From positions 62,001 to 126,000 of the forward strand of contig NZ_JAFFQR010000064.1 of assembly GCF_020736845.1 (NCBI RefSeq): 64,000 bases of DNA, in the 5' to 3' direction. The position numbers and the translations under genes are program-made. The stretch's first letter is position 1. The number at the start of each line of letters is the position of its first letter. The stretch is from Paenibacillus farraposensis. GTDB lineage: Bacteria > Bacillota > Bacilli > Paenibacillales > Paenibacillaceae. The notes under the pieces were generated by a model that saw nothing but the letters and a program-made list of their open reading frames with translations, did no database searches and was not told where the DNA came from. Shown one piece after another: positions 7,784 to 15,628 of the stretch.

Positions 7784-10279
7784 TCAGTTTTGGGGTAGAT
7801 CAGACGTAGTGCCCGGAGACTCCGTCTGGTTTTCTGGTTCAGCAGGAGCCCCCTGCCCATTTTCAATAGCAGGCTGTGAAGTATCTGCTGATGGCAAATC
7901 GTTGTTCTCATCAGGCATATCCAGCCCTGTGTCCGTATCAGGACCAGAAGGAATCGTTACCTCTGATGAAGTGTCCTCTTGGTCTGGTGCAGGTACTTCT
8001 TTCTCTGGAACCTCTTTTTCCTTTATATCCGGTTTGCTTGGCACGATGGCTCTGGAAGCACGCGGAAGCTGTTCTCTCCCGACTTCGGTCGGCACATATT
8101 TTTGATTAAACCAGTCAGTCACGAGACGACCGGATTGGCGGGAATAACGTCCCGGAAGTTTACCTGTAAGGCTAGAGACCGTAACTTTCACAACACCCGG
8201 TGGCTGTTTAAAATGCTTGGTCTTGAAAAGCTGGGATTGATCCTTGACCGTCTCATTCATAACCAGTGCCCACACCGACTGTGCTCTGGTATGCCCTGCT
8301 TGCGAAAGTGTATTTACCTGCTGACGGTAACCAGCCCAGACACCAAGTGTAACGTCAGGGGTGTAGCCCATGAACCACACATCGCCAAAGTTTTGCGTCG
8401 TACCGGTTTTACCCGCGATATCAATAGTGCCGTAGCTTTTAAAAGCTTTTTGCAGGCGCTTCCCGGTCCCCCTCGGATCTGATATCACAGTTCTGAGCAT
8501 ATCTGTCATCAAAAATGCGGTTTGCTGCGAATATACCCGCTTTGGCTGCGGTTTATATTCATATACAATCTTGCCCTCGGCATCCGTAATTTTACTGATC
8601 AGATGGGGTGTATTGTATACCCCCATATTGGGAATCGTTCCATATGCTGCAGTCAGTTCCTTGACGGATACTCCTTTGCTAAGCCCGCCCAGCACACCTG
8701 TCTGAGCATGCTCATCCTGCGGCTGTATCGTCGTAATTCCAAGAGAACGAGCAAAATTCCAGGCATTATGAATTTTAACTTCATATAAAAACAGTCTAAG
8801 AGCAGGAATGTTGATTGACCGATTGAGTGCTTCACGGGCTGTCATAAGCCCTTCGTATCTTCTATTATAATTTTTAGGAATATGATAGCCTTTACGTCCG
8901 TCTTTCAATATAATTTGCGAATCATCGATAAGAGCAGCAGGCTGAGTGTAGCCCTTTTCCAAAGCGGGCAAATAAGCAGCAATCGGCTTCATGGCAGAAC
9001 CGGGCTGACGTGTCATTTGAGTTGCATAGTTCATTTGCTCGGTATTAAAATCCCTGCCCTCGATCATACCGAGTATTGCTCCCGTTTTATGATCAATCAT
9101 GATGGCTGCAACCTGCTCTAATCCCTTCTCCCTGTTGTATGGGGAAAAGTTTTGCGGATTGGCTGCAATCTGCCGCATATCATTATAAATTTTCTTATTT
9201 ATCGTTGTATAAATTCGATAGCCAGACCGCTGCAGCTCTTCCCGTGTATTTTGAAGAAGCTCAGCGTGCTCGGGCTTAGAAATCTCGGCTGCCGTAAGAT
9301 TCGGGTTTTCCTGAAGCGCTAATAACTGAGCAGCCTCACGCTCTGTCTCCAGCATCAAATAAGGGAATGTGTTGTAGCTTTTTTCACGATGTGGCGCAAG
9401 CGTGGCCCTCACATCAAATCGGAGCGCTTCATTATATTCCATTCGCGTGAGCTTGCCTGTTGCCAGCATCCTTGCCAGCACAACACGTTGGCGTTCCATT
9501 GCTTTGTTGAAGCCTTCTTTATCAAAGTTTCCTTTACCATCAAAAGCAGAATAAACCGATGGCAATTGCGGCAGACCTGCTAAATAAGCCGCTTGGGCAA
9601 CATGAAGCTTATGTAAATCACTTACATTAAAAATTCCTAGCGAAGCGGACTTGATCCCGTACAAATTATAGCCAGCCGAGCCGTTGCCAAAAGGCATTTT
9701 GTTTAAGTAAGCTGTTAATATTTTATCCTTGCTCATGAAACGCTCCATACGCAGTGCAAGCAGCATTTCCTTCACCTTACGGCTGTCTGTCTTATCCAGA
9801 CTGAGGAACACCCGGCGGGCTACCTGTTGCGTTAGTGTGCTGCCGCCTGTCTGGTGGTTCTCGTTCAGAAGCTTCTGCCTAACGGCTCGGGCCGTCCCCT
9901 TTAAATCCACACCATGATGCTCATAAAACTGGCTGTCTTCCGTTGAAATAAGAGCATCTATGATGGACTGAGGCACATCCTTCAGATCAACGAGCTGTCG
10001 ATCCTCCTCCATGCGCATTCGTCCAACTGGCGTTACCTGATCATTAAAATATACAAAGCTGGTCAGAGCGTTCTCATTCACCTTCTCATATATCAGCTGA
10101 CGTGATCGTACAGGTTCATCATGAACCAGCGCCGCTACATAGCCGGATATAATCCCTCCGGCAAATAGCACTCCAAACAAGCCTGCCAGCGAGAACCACT
10201 TGATATTAATCAGCAAAACTTTGCCGAAAATACGCCACCTGCTGCGTTTTTTAGATGATGGTTGACGTTTTGGGCTCAT
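7784..10279 (-). CDS. class A penicillin-binding protein (transglycosylase/transpeptidase)
   Basis: Bifunctional peptidoglycan synthase anchored by one N-terminal helix after a basic cytoplasmic segment (MSPKRQPSSKKRSRWR). The GT51 domain shows STEDSQFYEHHGVD with the catalytic Glu and GGSTLTQQ. The penicillin-binding domain shows GSAMKP (SxxK, active Ser), SRSIN (SxN) and GKTGTT (KTG). The C-terminus is a Pro/Glu/Asp-rich low-complexity tail of about 80 residues. The frame extends 42 codons further upstream, but ATG 10279 with GAGGGGAG upstream (12-nt spacing, slightly long) fits the family start (831 aa). A LexA-like palindrome lies 120 nt before it, within the upstream extension and promoter region. 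Confidence 0.93.
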   Translation of the reverse strand: MSPKRQPSSKKRSRWRIFGKVLLINIKWFSLAGLFGVLFAGGIISGYVAALVHDEPVRSRQLIYEKVNENALTSFVYFNDQVTPVGRMRMEEDRQLVDLKDVPQSIIDALISTEDSQFYEHHGVDLKGTARAVRQKLLNENHQTGGSTLTQQVARRVFLSLDKTDSRKVKEMLLALRMERFMSKDKILTAYLNKMPFGNGSAGYNLYGIKSASLGIFNVSDLHKLHVAQAAYLAGLPQLPSVYSAFDGKGNFDKEGFNKAMERQRVVLARMLATGKLTRMEYNEALRFDVRATLAPHREKSYNTFPYLMLETEREAAQLLALQENPNLTAAEISKPEHAELLQNTREELQRSGYRIYTTINKKIYNDMRQIAANPQNFSPYNREKGLEQVAAIMIDHKTGAILGMIEGRDFNTEQMNYATQMTRQPGSAMKPIAAYLPALEKGYTQPAALIDDSQIILKDGRKGYHIPKNYNRRYEGLMTAREALNRSINIPALRLFLYEVKIHNAWNFARSLGITTIQPQDEHAQTGVLGGLSKGVSVKELTAAYGTIPNMGVYNTPHLISKITDAEGKIVYEYKPQPKRVYSQQTAFLMTDMLRTVISDPRGTGKRLQKAFKSYGTIDIAGKTGTTQNFGDVWFMGYTPDVTLGVWAGYRQQVNTLSQAGHTRAQSVWALVMNETVKDQSQLFKTKHFKQPPGVVKVTVSSLTGKLPGRYSRQSGRLVTDWFNQKYVPTEVGREQLPRASRAIVPSKPDIKEKEVPEKEVPAPDQEDTSSEVTIPSGPDTDTGLDMPDENNDLPSADTSQPAIENGQGAPAEPENQTESPGTTSDLPQN

Positions 10280-10398
10280 ATAAATGTTTTTCTCCCCTCG
10301 ATGTTCATTCATTTTCCACCTATTTACGTTCAACATAATATGATACGCCATGTTAGGTTTCACGTAAACATAACGTTTCAAAAAATACATCCCAAACA

Positions 10399-10412
10399 AG
10401 AACACTTGTTCT
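10399..10412. promoter_or_regulatory. LexA-like palindrome upstream of PBP gene and of a divergent pseudogene
   Basis: AGAACACTTGTTCT is a perfect arm-palindrome (AGAAC/GTTCT). Read on the minus strand, the core GAACAAGTGTTC fits GAACRNRYGTTY fully; only the outermost bases differ from the LexA consensus. On the plus strand it continues GTATATGATAC, and 18 nt match the site at 4939 with a single difference. Confidence 0.4.
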
Positions 10413-10437
10413 GTATATGATACTATTAAACAAGTTT

Positions 10438-10800
10438 ACATTCAAGATTTTTTGGAAAAATATAGGAGTCATATCTGGAAAGGAGATCTACTGTCTAGGA
10501 GAAGCAGTAAAAAAATGTTCCGATCTTATCATTCTATGTCTGCGTACACAGGATTATATCGGCATTCACTAAAAAATTACAAAGGGATTTCAAGAAAAGG
10601 TTCTTTTTGCAGACCGGAGTCTGGGTCAGAATATCCCAAACTCTTTACCACAGTTTATTAAACCGATAAAAAAAGCTTTCCATAACCACCCTTGGGGTGA
10701 TTATAAAAAGCTAGTCTGCTTTCAGCGCCTATATCGATTGCCCAAAATTCTCCAGAAAACTGTTCGACAATGCCTTCAGTCAGGGTGTCCGCAAAAATGA
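10438..10800 (+). pseudogene. unrecognised degraded coding region
   Basis: One frame reads GKEIYCLGEAVKKCSDLIIL..., is interrupted by TAA at 10570-10572 and then continues in the same frame for 75 codons (ITKGFQEKVLFADRSLGQNI, IKPIKKAFHNHPWGDYKKL, ending LQSGCPQK and TGA 10798-10800). The residue composition on both sides of the stop looks like protein, and no alternative frame is as long. No ATG opens it; AAAGGAGA lies at 10479-10486. I do not recognise the family. It sits just downstream of the LexA-like site in the same position as the gene at 5002 relative to its site. Confidence 0.4.
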
Positions 10801-10801
10801 A

Positions 10802-11083
10802 TCATATGGATCTCGTTTTTGTCGGTTGCTGCAATATCCGATTTCCAATCTCCTTTGTACAGTCAAGGACTATTTCCGTAATCAATTGAAGGTGTGTATA
10901 CAGCATATCCTGTAGCGCTTTAAACTGCCAGTTCGGATTCGCTGCACTTAAAAATTTGGCGATATCGTCGGCGTTTGTATGCCAATCCGCCTCTAACTTT
11001 TTTACATCCGCCTGCTCTCTCAGAAGATCAGCCACCTTATACCGGTCGATTCCCCATAATAAGGTGCAACAATAATACAGCAT
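10802..11083 (-). pseudogene. truncated hypothetical (C-terminal half of a Paenibacillus/Bacillus family often misnamed acetylglutamate kinase)
   Basis: The 93 codons contain VADLLREQADVKKLEADW, NADDIAKFLSAANPNW and MLYTHLQLITEIV. From memory these match the second half of a roughly 150-180-aa family of small helical proteins common in Bacillus and Paenibacillus (pattern W..NADDIA.FL...NP.W......ML..HL..T). The expected first half (LW..HV.WTR...) is absent, and the frame opens only 10 bp after the stop of the methionine aminopeptidase gene. I read it as a 5'-truncated remnant, although an intact short protein cannot be excluded. No function is known to me. Confidence 0.5.
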
Positions 11084-11093
11084 TCAGACTGGT

Positions 11094-11840
11094 CTATACT
11101 GCAGTCACGATAATTGGCTGATTCTTTGTAATGATAATGGTGTGCTCATGTTGTGCCACAAAGCTATTGTCGGGTACACATAAAGTCCATCCGTCCGTTT
11201 GCTCAACGACATACCCTGCACCTGTAGATAAAAAGGGCTCAATTGTAATGACCAACCCCTCTTTCAATACCCGTTTATCGTGCTTGTTATAAACGGGTAG
11301 AATGTCTTTTGGGGTCTCGTGCAGAGATTTTCCAATACCGTGGCTACACAGATTCTTAATTACATTATAGCCGCCTTTTTTAGCCTCGATTTCAATAATC
11401 CTTCCGATTTCGTTCAATTTTACTCCATGCTTAAGTGAAGAGATTACTTTCATCATTGTATTGTGTGTGTATTGACACAAACGCATTAATGATGGCTCGT
11501 ATGGAGGTATCGGAAAAGAATGTCCCGCATCCGCATAATAGCCCCCCAATTCTGCAGAAACATCGATGTTTATTAAATCTCCTGGTTGAATGATTCGATT
11601 TCCCGGTATTCCGTGGGCAACGTCGTGGTTAATACTAATACATGTGTTGCCAGGGAAATTGTAAGTTGTCTTAGGTGCCGGCACAGCCCCATGCCTTTTC
11701 AAAAACTGCCCTCCAATATCATCCAGTTCCTTTGTCGTAATTCCTACACGTGCGTGATGTTTCATTTCACTAATCGTCAATGCAACGATTTTGCCAATTT
11801 CCTTCAGACCATCAATATCGTTTTGTGATCCTATTGTCAT
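11094..11840 (-). CDS. map: type I methionine aminopeptidase (second copy type)
   Basis: Removes N-terminal methionine from nascent proteins. All five metal ligands of the pita-bread fold are present: Asp93, Asp104, His167, Glu201 and Glu232, with the substrate His76 in DVAHGIP. At 248 aa it is the usual length of a type Ia enzyme without the zinc-finger extension. It is isolated from the ribosomal protein/secY/adk operon where the primary map gene normally lies, so it is likely an accessory paralogue like B. subtilis YflG. The start ATG 11840 is preceded by an AAGGGG-type site. A truncated unrelated fragment lies directly downstream. Confidence 0.92.
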   Translation of the reverse strand: MTIGSQNDIDGLKEIGKIVALTISEMKHHARVGITTKELDDIGGQFLKRHGAVPAPKTTYNFPGNTCISINHDVAHGIPGNRIIQPGDLINIDVSAELGGYYADAGHSFPIPPYEPSLMRLCQYTHNTMMKVISSLKHGVKLNEIGRIIEIEAKKGGYNVIKNLCSHGIGKSLHETPKDILPVYNKHDKRVLKEGLVITIEPFLSTGAGYVVEQTDGWTLCVPDNSFVAQHEHTIIITKNQPIIVTAV

Positions 11841-11995
11841 AAAAGCCCCTTATTTCCAAATTGGTTTATTATAACATAATATTGAATATTCCATTATTCT
11901 GCCCGTTTAGCTTAATGAAACATTGTCAGTCCAGAACTTTATTTTCTTCTGACATTTACAGGATCGGATTCTAGACAGCAATACACTTCCGGTTT

Positions 11996-13264
11996 TTATT
12001 TATAATGCCCCCCGATTTTCAAGGATCTTTCCAAAGCCTGACCGGCCTGCATTAAGGAGGAGGCTCTTACGATTGCCGTGCTGCCATAACGATCCTTGAT
12101 GCTATCCGTGGCTTTCTCTAAAGAACGTGCTCGCTCCTGATCTTCAAAAAAGGAAAGTTGATACGTCTCCGCGTTGGTCAAGCCGCTCAGGCTCACGCCC
12201 AGGCGTCTCACTGGCATATGGTTCCAAAATTTATAGAAGATCTCCTTTGCAGCTTTGTAAATTTTATTCGTATTGTTGGTTGGATCGGACAGCTTCATCT
12301 GGCGCGAAAATCCGGTCGGCGCCTCATAAGGGCTGCACATGCAGCCGACGGTCACGACAGACCCCATATATCCTTTGCGTCGGCTGTCCCGGCACACCTC
12401 TTCTGTGAGCTCCAGCAGAATGGTCTCGATCTCGTGCGGCTCCACGTAATCTTTAGGCAAGGTCATCATATGGCCGACAGACTTCTGAGGGGTACTGAAC
12501 GTATACGGAGCGACGGGGCTGTCGTCCAGGCCGTTGGCGGTTCTCCACATTACTTCAGCCTGAATGTCCGATTGCTTGCCGAAATGGGCGCGGAATTTGC
12601 GCTTCAGCTCCGGCAGCGGTGTTCTGGCGATATCCCCTATAGTGGTCATCCCGAGCCGTGCGAAATGGGCCGTCATGCGCGAGCCCACGCCGAACATTTT
12701 ATTCACCGGCTGCGACCATAGCAACTGCCCAACATCTGTCTTGAGAAGTGTAAAGATGCCATTCTTGTTCTTTTTGGCCCATATATCGGTTGCGATTTTG
12801 GCAAGAATTTTGTTTGAACTAATCCCAATCCGAACCCAGACTCCGGTCTGCAAAAGAACCTTTTCTTGAATTTCCTTTGCAATATCTAAAGGACCACCAA
12901 ATATTTTTAAACTTTTAGAAATATCTAAAAACTGTTCATCTATACTAAAAACTTCCACCAGGTCAGTGTATTCCTTGTATATATCTGTAATTGCCAAGGA
13001 GACATCGATATAATATTTCATACGGGGACGGACAATCACAAGTTCAGGACACTTCTTGAGAGCTTCACCGAGCCGTTCTGCTGTAGACACCCCGAAACTT
13101 TTGGCTATAGGACATGCGGCCAAAATAATCCCGGACCTGCGTGCAGGATCACCCGCTACCGCTAGCGGTTTATTTTTATACTCCGAGTGGGAAGCTTTTT
13201 CTACGCTGGCATAAAAGGACTGGCAATCCGCCAAAAGAATGGTCCGCTCAATTGTTTTAATCAT
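11996..13264 (-). CDS. Y-family DNA polymerase, UvrX/UmuC-like
   Basis: Translesion DNA polymerase of 422 aa. The palm carries Asp13 in LLADCQSFYASVE and the SIDE motif with Asp109 and Glu110. The little finger follows. The C-terminus has QLSFFED, a probable sliding-clamp-binding motif, and the tail SSLMQAGQALERSLKIGGHYK (given in part) typical of the UvrX/YqjW group carried by phages and by Bacillus chromosomes. The frame opens further upstream, but ATG 13264 has GGAGGG 7 nt before it. A LexA-like box overlaps its promoter, consistent with SOS induction. No other phage genes flank it. Confidence 0.93.
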   Translation of the reverse strand: MIKTIERTILLADCQSFYASVEKASHSEYKNKPLAVAGDPARRSGIILAACPIAKSFGVSTAERLGEALKKCPELVIVRPRMKYYIDVSLAITDIYKEYTDLVEVFSIDEQFLDISKSLKIFGGPLDIAKEIQEKVLLQTGVWVRIGISSNKILAKIATDIWAKKNKNGIFTLLKTDVGQLLWSQPVNKMFGVGSRMTAHFARLGMTTIGDIARTPLPELKRKFRAHFGKQSDIQAEVMWRTANGLDDSPVAPYTFSTPQKSVGHMMTLPKDYVEPHEIETILLELTEEVCRDSRRKGYMGSVVTVGCMCSPYEAPTGFSRQMKLSDPTNNTNKIYKAAKEIFYKFWNHMPVRRLGVSLSGLTNAETYQLSFFEDQERARSLEKATDSIKDRYGSTAIVRASSLMQAGQALERSLKIGGHYK

Positions 13265-13298
13265 GACTGCACCCTCCAATTCTTGTATTATTATAAAC

Positions 13299-13312
13299 CG
13301 AACATACATTCT
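13299..13312 (-). promoter_or_regulatory. LexA (SOS) box of the Y-family polymerase gene
   Basis: On the minus strand AGAATGTATGTTCG matches CGAACRNRYGTTYC except at the fifth position and the outer bases. It ends just before TATAAT (13296-13291 region), so a bound repressor would cover the promoter. The gene is a classical SOS target. Confidence 0.6.
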
Positions 13313-13463
13313 ATAGGTAAGGTAATTGTTGGGGCTTAAATTTAGAAGAGAAAAAAGGTGACAGCATAAGGGTGCCAAATAAAAGCTCTTATCTTAGAAA
13401 ATTAGGTATTAGACTATCTAATCCCTTCATGGAAAAAGCCAGTCACAGCACGAAAATAATGTA

Positions 13464-13702
13464 TTAGACTTGGCTTGGTTTTTTAAAATATCGAACCCAG
13501 TCGTTCAATACAGTTTTTATTATGTGTTGAGAAGTTCCTTTAAAGCTTTTCAAAACGGGAATGGAATATGACGGAACATCTTTGGTTACTACAGCATTTG
13601 TTGCGATTATCGCACCACCACCTGGGTATAATCCCCAACTTTTCAAAAAAAGCTCTGATATTTTTCATTGGAAAAACACTATTTATATCTGAACCCATCA
13701 TT
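13464..13702 (-). pseudogene. hexapeptide-repeat acetyltransferase (Vat/CatB-like) fragment
   Basis: GGGAIIATNAVVTKDVPSYSI is the last hexapeptide coil of xenobiotic acetyltransferases (family: GDGAIIAANAVVTKDVPPYSI), shown here in part only. A short piece in another frame upstream (MMGSDINSVFP) recalls the NHxMxGSTYPF region of Vat/CatB. Frame changes and stops separate them, and the conserved catalytic His region is lost. I read it as a decayed left-handed beta-helix acetyltransferase gene. Whether it ever conferred resistance is unknown. Confidence 0.5.
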
Positions 13703-13724
13703 TTCCCACCCCCCCACAAAATCC

Positions 13725-13747
13725 AAATTTATGCTTCGCATAAATTT
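13725..13747. repeat. 10-bp perfect stem-loop
   Basis: AAATTTATGC-TTC-GCATAAATTT is a perfect hairpin with a 3-nt loop between the acetyltransferase remnant and the XRE regulator. No T-run is attached on either strand, so the role is unclear. Confidence 0.5.
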
Positions 13748-13834
13748 GCTTAGGCTTTGCATAATCGAGCGCTTGATGAGGACGCTGGGTTTATTCTATA
13801 TTGTTTCCCTGCGGTTGATTGTTTCTCGAAAAGT

Positions 13835-13864
13835 AAACCAAGAGTCGCTTGGAAGTTTACTTTA
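13835..13864. promoter_or_regulatory. inverted repeat upstream of XRE regulator (possible operator)
   Basis: AAGTAAAC and GTTTACTT flank an inner CAAG/CTTG pair (3-nt bulge). The element lies about 35 nt before the regulator start and next to TATAAA/TATAGT, so it could be an autoregulatory operator. Position and symmetry are seen; binding is inference. Confidence 0.35.
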
Positions 13865-13897
13865 TAAACCGTATAGTAATAAGCGGAGGTGACGTTG

Positions 13898-15013
13898 ATG
13901 AAAGAAATCAATCTGGCATCGGTCATTGTGGCCAAACGCAGGGAAAAAGGAATCACGCAGGATGCGCTCGCGGCATATATCGGCGTTTCCAAAGCGTCTG
14001 TTTCTAAGTGGGAAACGGGGCAAAGCTATCCCGACATCACATTTCTCCCACAGCTTGCCGCCTATTTTAACATCAGCATAGACGAACTGATGGGCTATTC
14101 CTCGCAAATGGAACGGACGGACATCACAAAACTATACACCCGGTTGGCCTCCGATTTCGCTACTCTGCCTTTTGAAGATGTAATCGCGGAGTGCGCTACC
14201 ATCATTAAAAAATATTACGCCTGTTTCCCACTCCTTTTGCAAATAGTCAAGCTGTACACAAATCACTTCATGCTGGCGGAAACGCAGGAACGAAAAGAGG
14301 CGCTCCTGAACGAAACCGTGACGCTATGTGAGCGGATTCAGGCAGAAAGCGACGATGTTCAACTTTCCAAAGAAGCCGTTTTATACCAGGCGATTTGCTG
14401 TCTGACACTTAATAAACCGCAGCGGGTTTTGGATTTACTTGGGGAAGGAATCCGACCCATGATCCCAGAGGGTGTGTTAATTTCACAGGCTTATCAGGTT
14501 ATGGGCAACTTCGGCAAAGCCAAAGAAACCTTGCAGATTGACCTGTATCAGAATACGATGGCGACTTTCCACGGGCTGCTGAAAGTACTGCAAACGAATA
14601 TGGACAACCTCGAAAAAGCGGAAGAGGCCTTTCTGAGGGCGACAGATATCGCACGAAATTTTAATATGGAGCGGCTAAACCCAAACAATGTCATCCTGCT
14701 TTATGCACAGGGTGCTCATATGTATTGCGCGAACAATTTCCTCGAAAAAGCAATTGAACTGCTTGGAAAATATGTGGACACCTGCGTAGAAGGATTCTTC
14801 CCCTTCGAGCTTCATGGAGATTCCTTCTTTGACCAGATTGAACCGTGGCTGAATGATTGCGGCGTAGCCGCGCCTCGCAACGAGCAGGTAATTAAGGAAA
14901 GCTTGATTCGGGATGGACTAATGAATCCAGCGTTCGATTCGTTGCGAGATGACCCTAGATATCAACGAATCGTTCATAAAATGGAAAAGTTTATAAAAGG
15001 AAATAAACTATAA
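13898..15013 (+). CDS. XRE-family transcriptional regulator with TPR-like C-terminal region
   Basis: The N-terminal 60 residues form a Cro/CI-type helix-turn-helix (IVAKRREKGITQDALAAYIG, then VSKASVSKWETGQSYPDITFLP, quoted in parts). The remaining 300 residues are regular amphipathic helices resembling tetratricopeptide repeats, a layout found in regulators that sense peptides or small proteins. A GTG at 13889 is in frame, but GGAGG (13885-13889) lies 8 nt before ATG 13898, the preferred start (371 aa). The next genes, a CPBP protease remnant and a hydrolase, follow within 0-20 bp, so this looks like one operon controlled by an adjacent regulator. Confidence 0.85.
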   Translation: MKEINLASVIVAKRREKGITQDALAAYIGVSKASVSKWETGQSYPDITFLPQLAAYFNISIDELMGYSSQMERTDITKLYTRLASDFATLPFEDVIAECATIIKKYYACFPLLLQIVKLYTNHFMLAETQERKEALLNETVTLCERIQAESDDVQLSKEAVLYQAICCLTLNKPQRVLDLLGEGIRPMIPEGVLISQAYQVMGNFGKAKETLQIDLYQNTMATFHGLLKVLQTNMDNLEKAEEAFLRATDIARNFNMERLNPNNVILLYAQGAHMYCANNFLEKAIELLGKYVDTCVEGFFPFELHGDSFFDQIEPWLNDCGVAAPRNEQVIKESLIRDGLMNPAFDSLRDDPRYQRIVHKMEKFIKGNKL

Positions 15014-15613
15014 AGAAATCATCAATTGGAAGCTGTTCTTCCTGCTTATTGCTGTGTGCGCCGTGACGGGCGTAATGGTTCTGCCGTTCACGTACGCGCT
15101 TGCGCCACTGCCAGATAACGCGCCTATGCAGAGCATCATACTGGCGCAGATTGCACAAACACTGGAGTTTAGTGCGCTGACTAGCTTTTTCGGATTGCTT
15201 TTGGCCCAGCGCATTGGGTTTGGTGCACCGATTCTGAAGGGAATTACAGGTGGCGAAAAGCAAAAGGGCTATTTGAATTCTATACTCGGCTCATCCGTCA
15301 TTTGGGGCATTTTGGGTGGTGTGCTTGTCGTTTTATTGGCTTCCTGTTCTGGAATATGTCCGTTGAACTGATGAAGGCGGAAATGGCGGTGCCGGTTTGG
15401 AAATCCGCGCTTGCGATTTTCTACGGTGGCACAGCGGAAGAAATATTGTTCCGGCTGTTTTTGATGACGCTTTTGGTTTGGATTACTCTTAGCGTTATTT
15501 ATGGTTGGCTCTACTGGAAAAAGGGGCTGGAGTCGGCTATGATTGCCCACTTTTCTACCGACATTGTGTTGCATATGCTCATTCCGCATGTAATAGCGCC
15601 ATTACTTATCTAG
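15003..15613 (+). pseudogene. CPBP-family intramembrane metalloprotease, broken
   Basis: The first part (NYKEIINWKLFFLLIAVCAV to ILGGVLVVLL, quoted in parts) is in one frame. From about 15340 homology continues one frame away (FLFWNMSVELMKAEM, AEEILFRLF with the EExxxR motif, GWLYWKKGLESAMIAHF). Besides the frameshift, the segment between LLVW and GWLYWKKG is too short by several tens of residues, so the conserved second His motif (FxxxH) is missing. The natural start appears to be an ATA (15003) after AAAGG. Two independent lesions make it very unlikely to be active. Intact CPBP proteins (Abi/Rce1-like) cut membrane or bacteriocin-type peptides. Confidence 0.75.
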
Positions 15614-15628
15614 TTGGAGGTTATGAAT

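Noticed and set aside
5432..10412. Prophage or genomic island carrying the polymerase and germination genes
   Set aside because: No integrase, phage structural gene, attachment repeat or tRNA target is visible; the region is explained by gene decay.
10452..10661. 70-codon plus-strand frame starting with TTG at 10452
   Set aside because: The frame one base away gives more protein-like sequence over a longer span with only one stop; this one has an Arg/Ser/Tyr-rich random look.
12158..12721. Long plus-strand frame of 187 codons opposite the Y-family polymerase
   Set aside because: It lies antisense to a protein with clear motifs, shows no ribosome-binding site and has an Arg/His-rich shadow composition.
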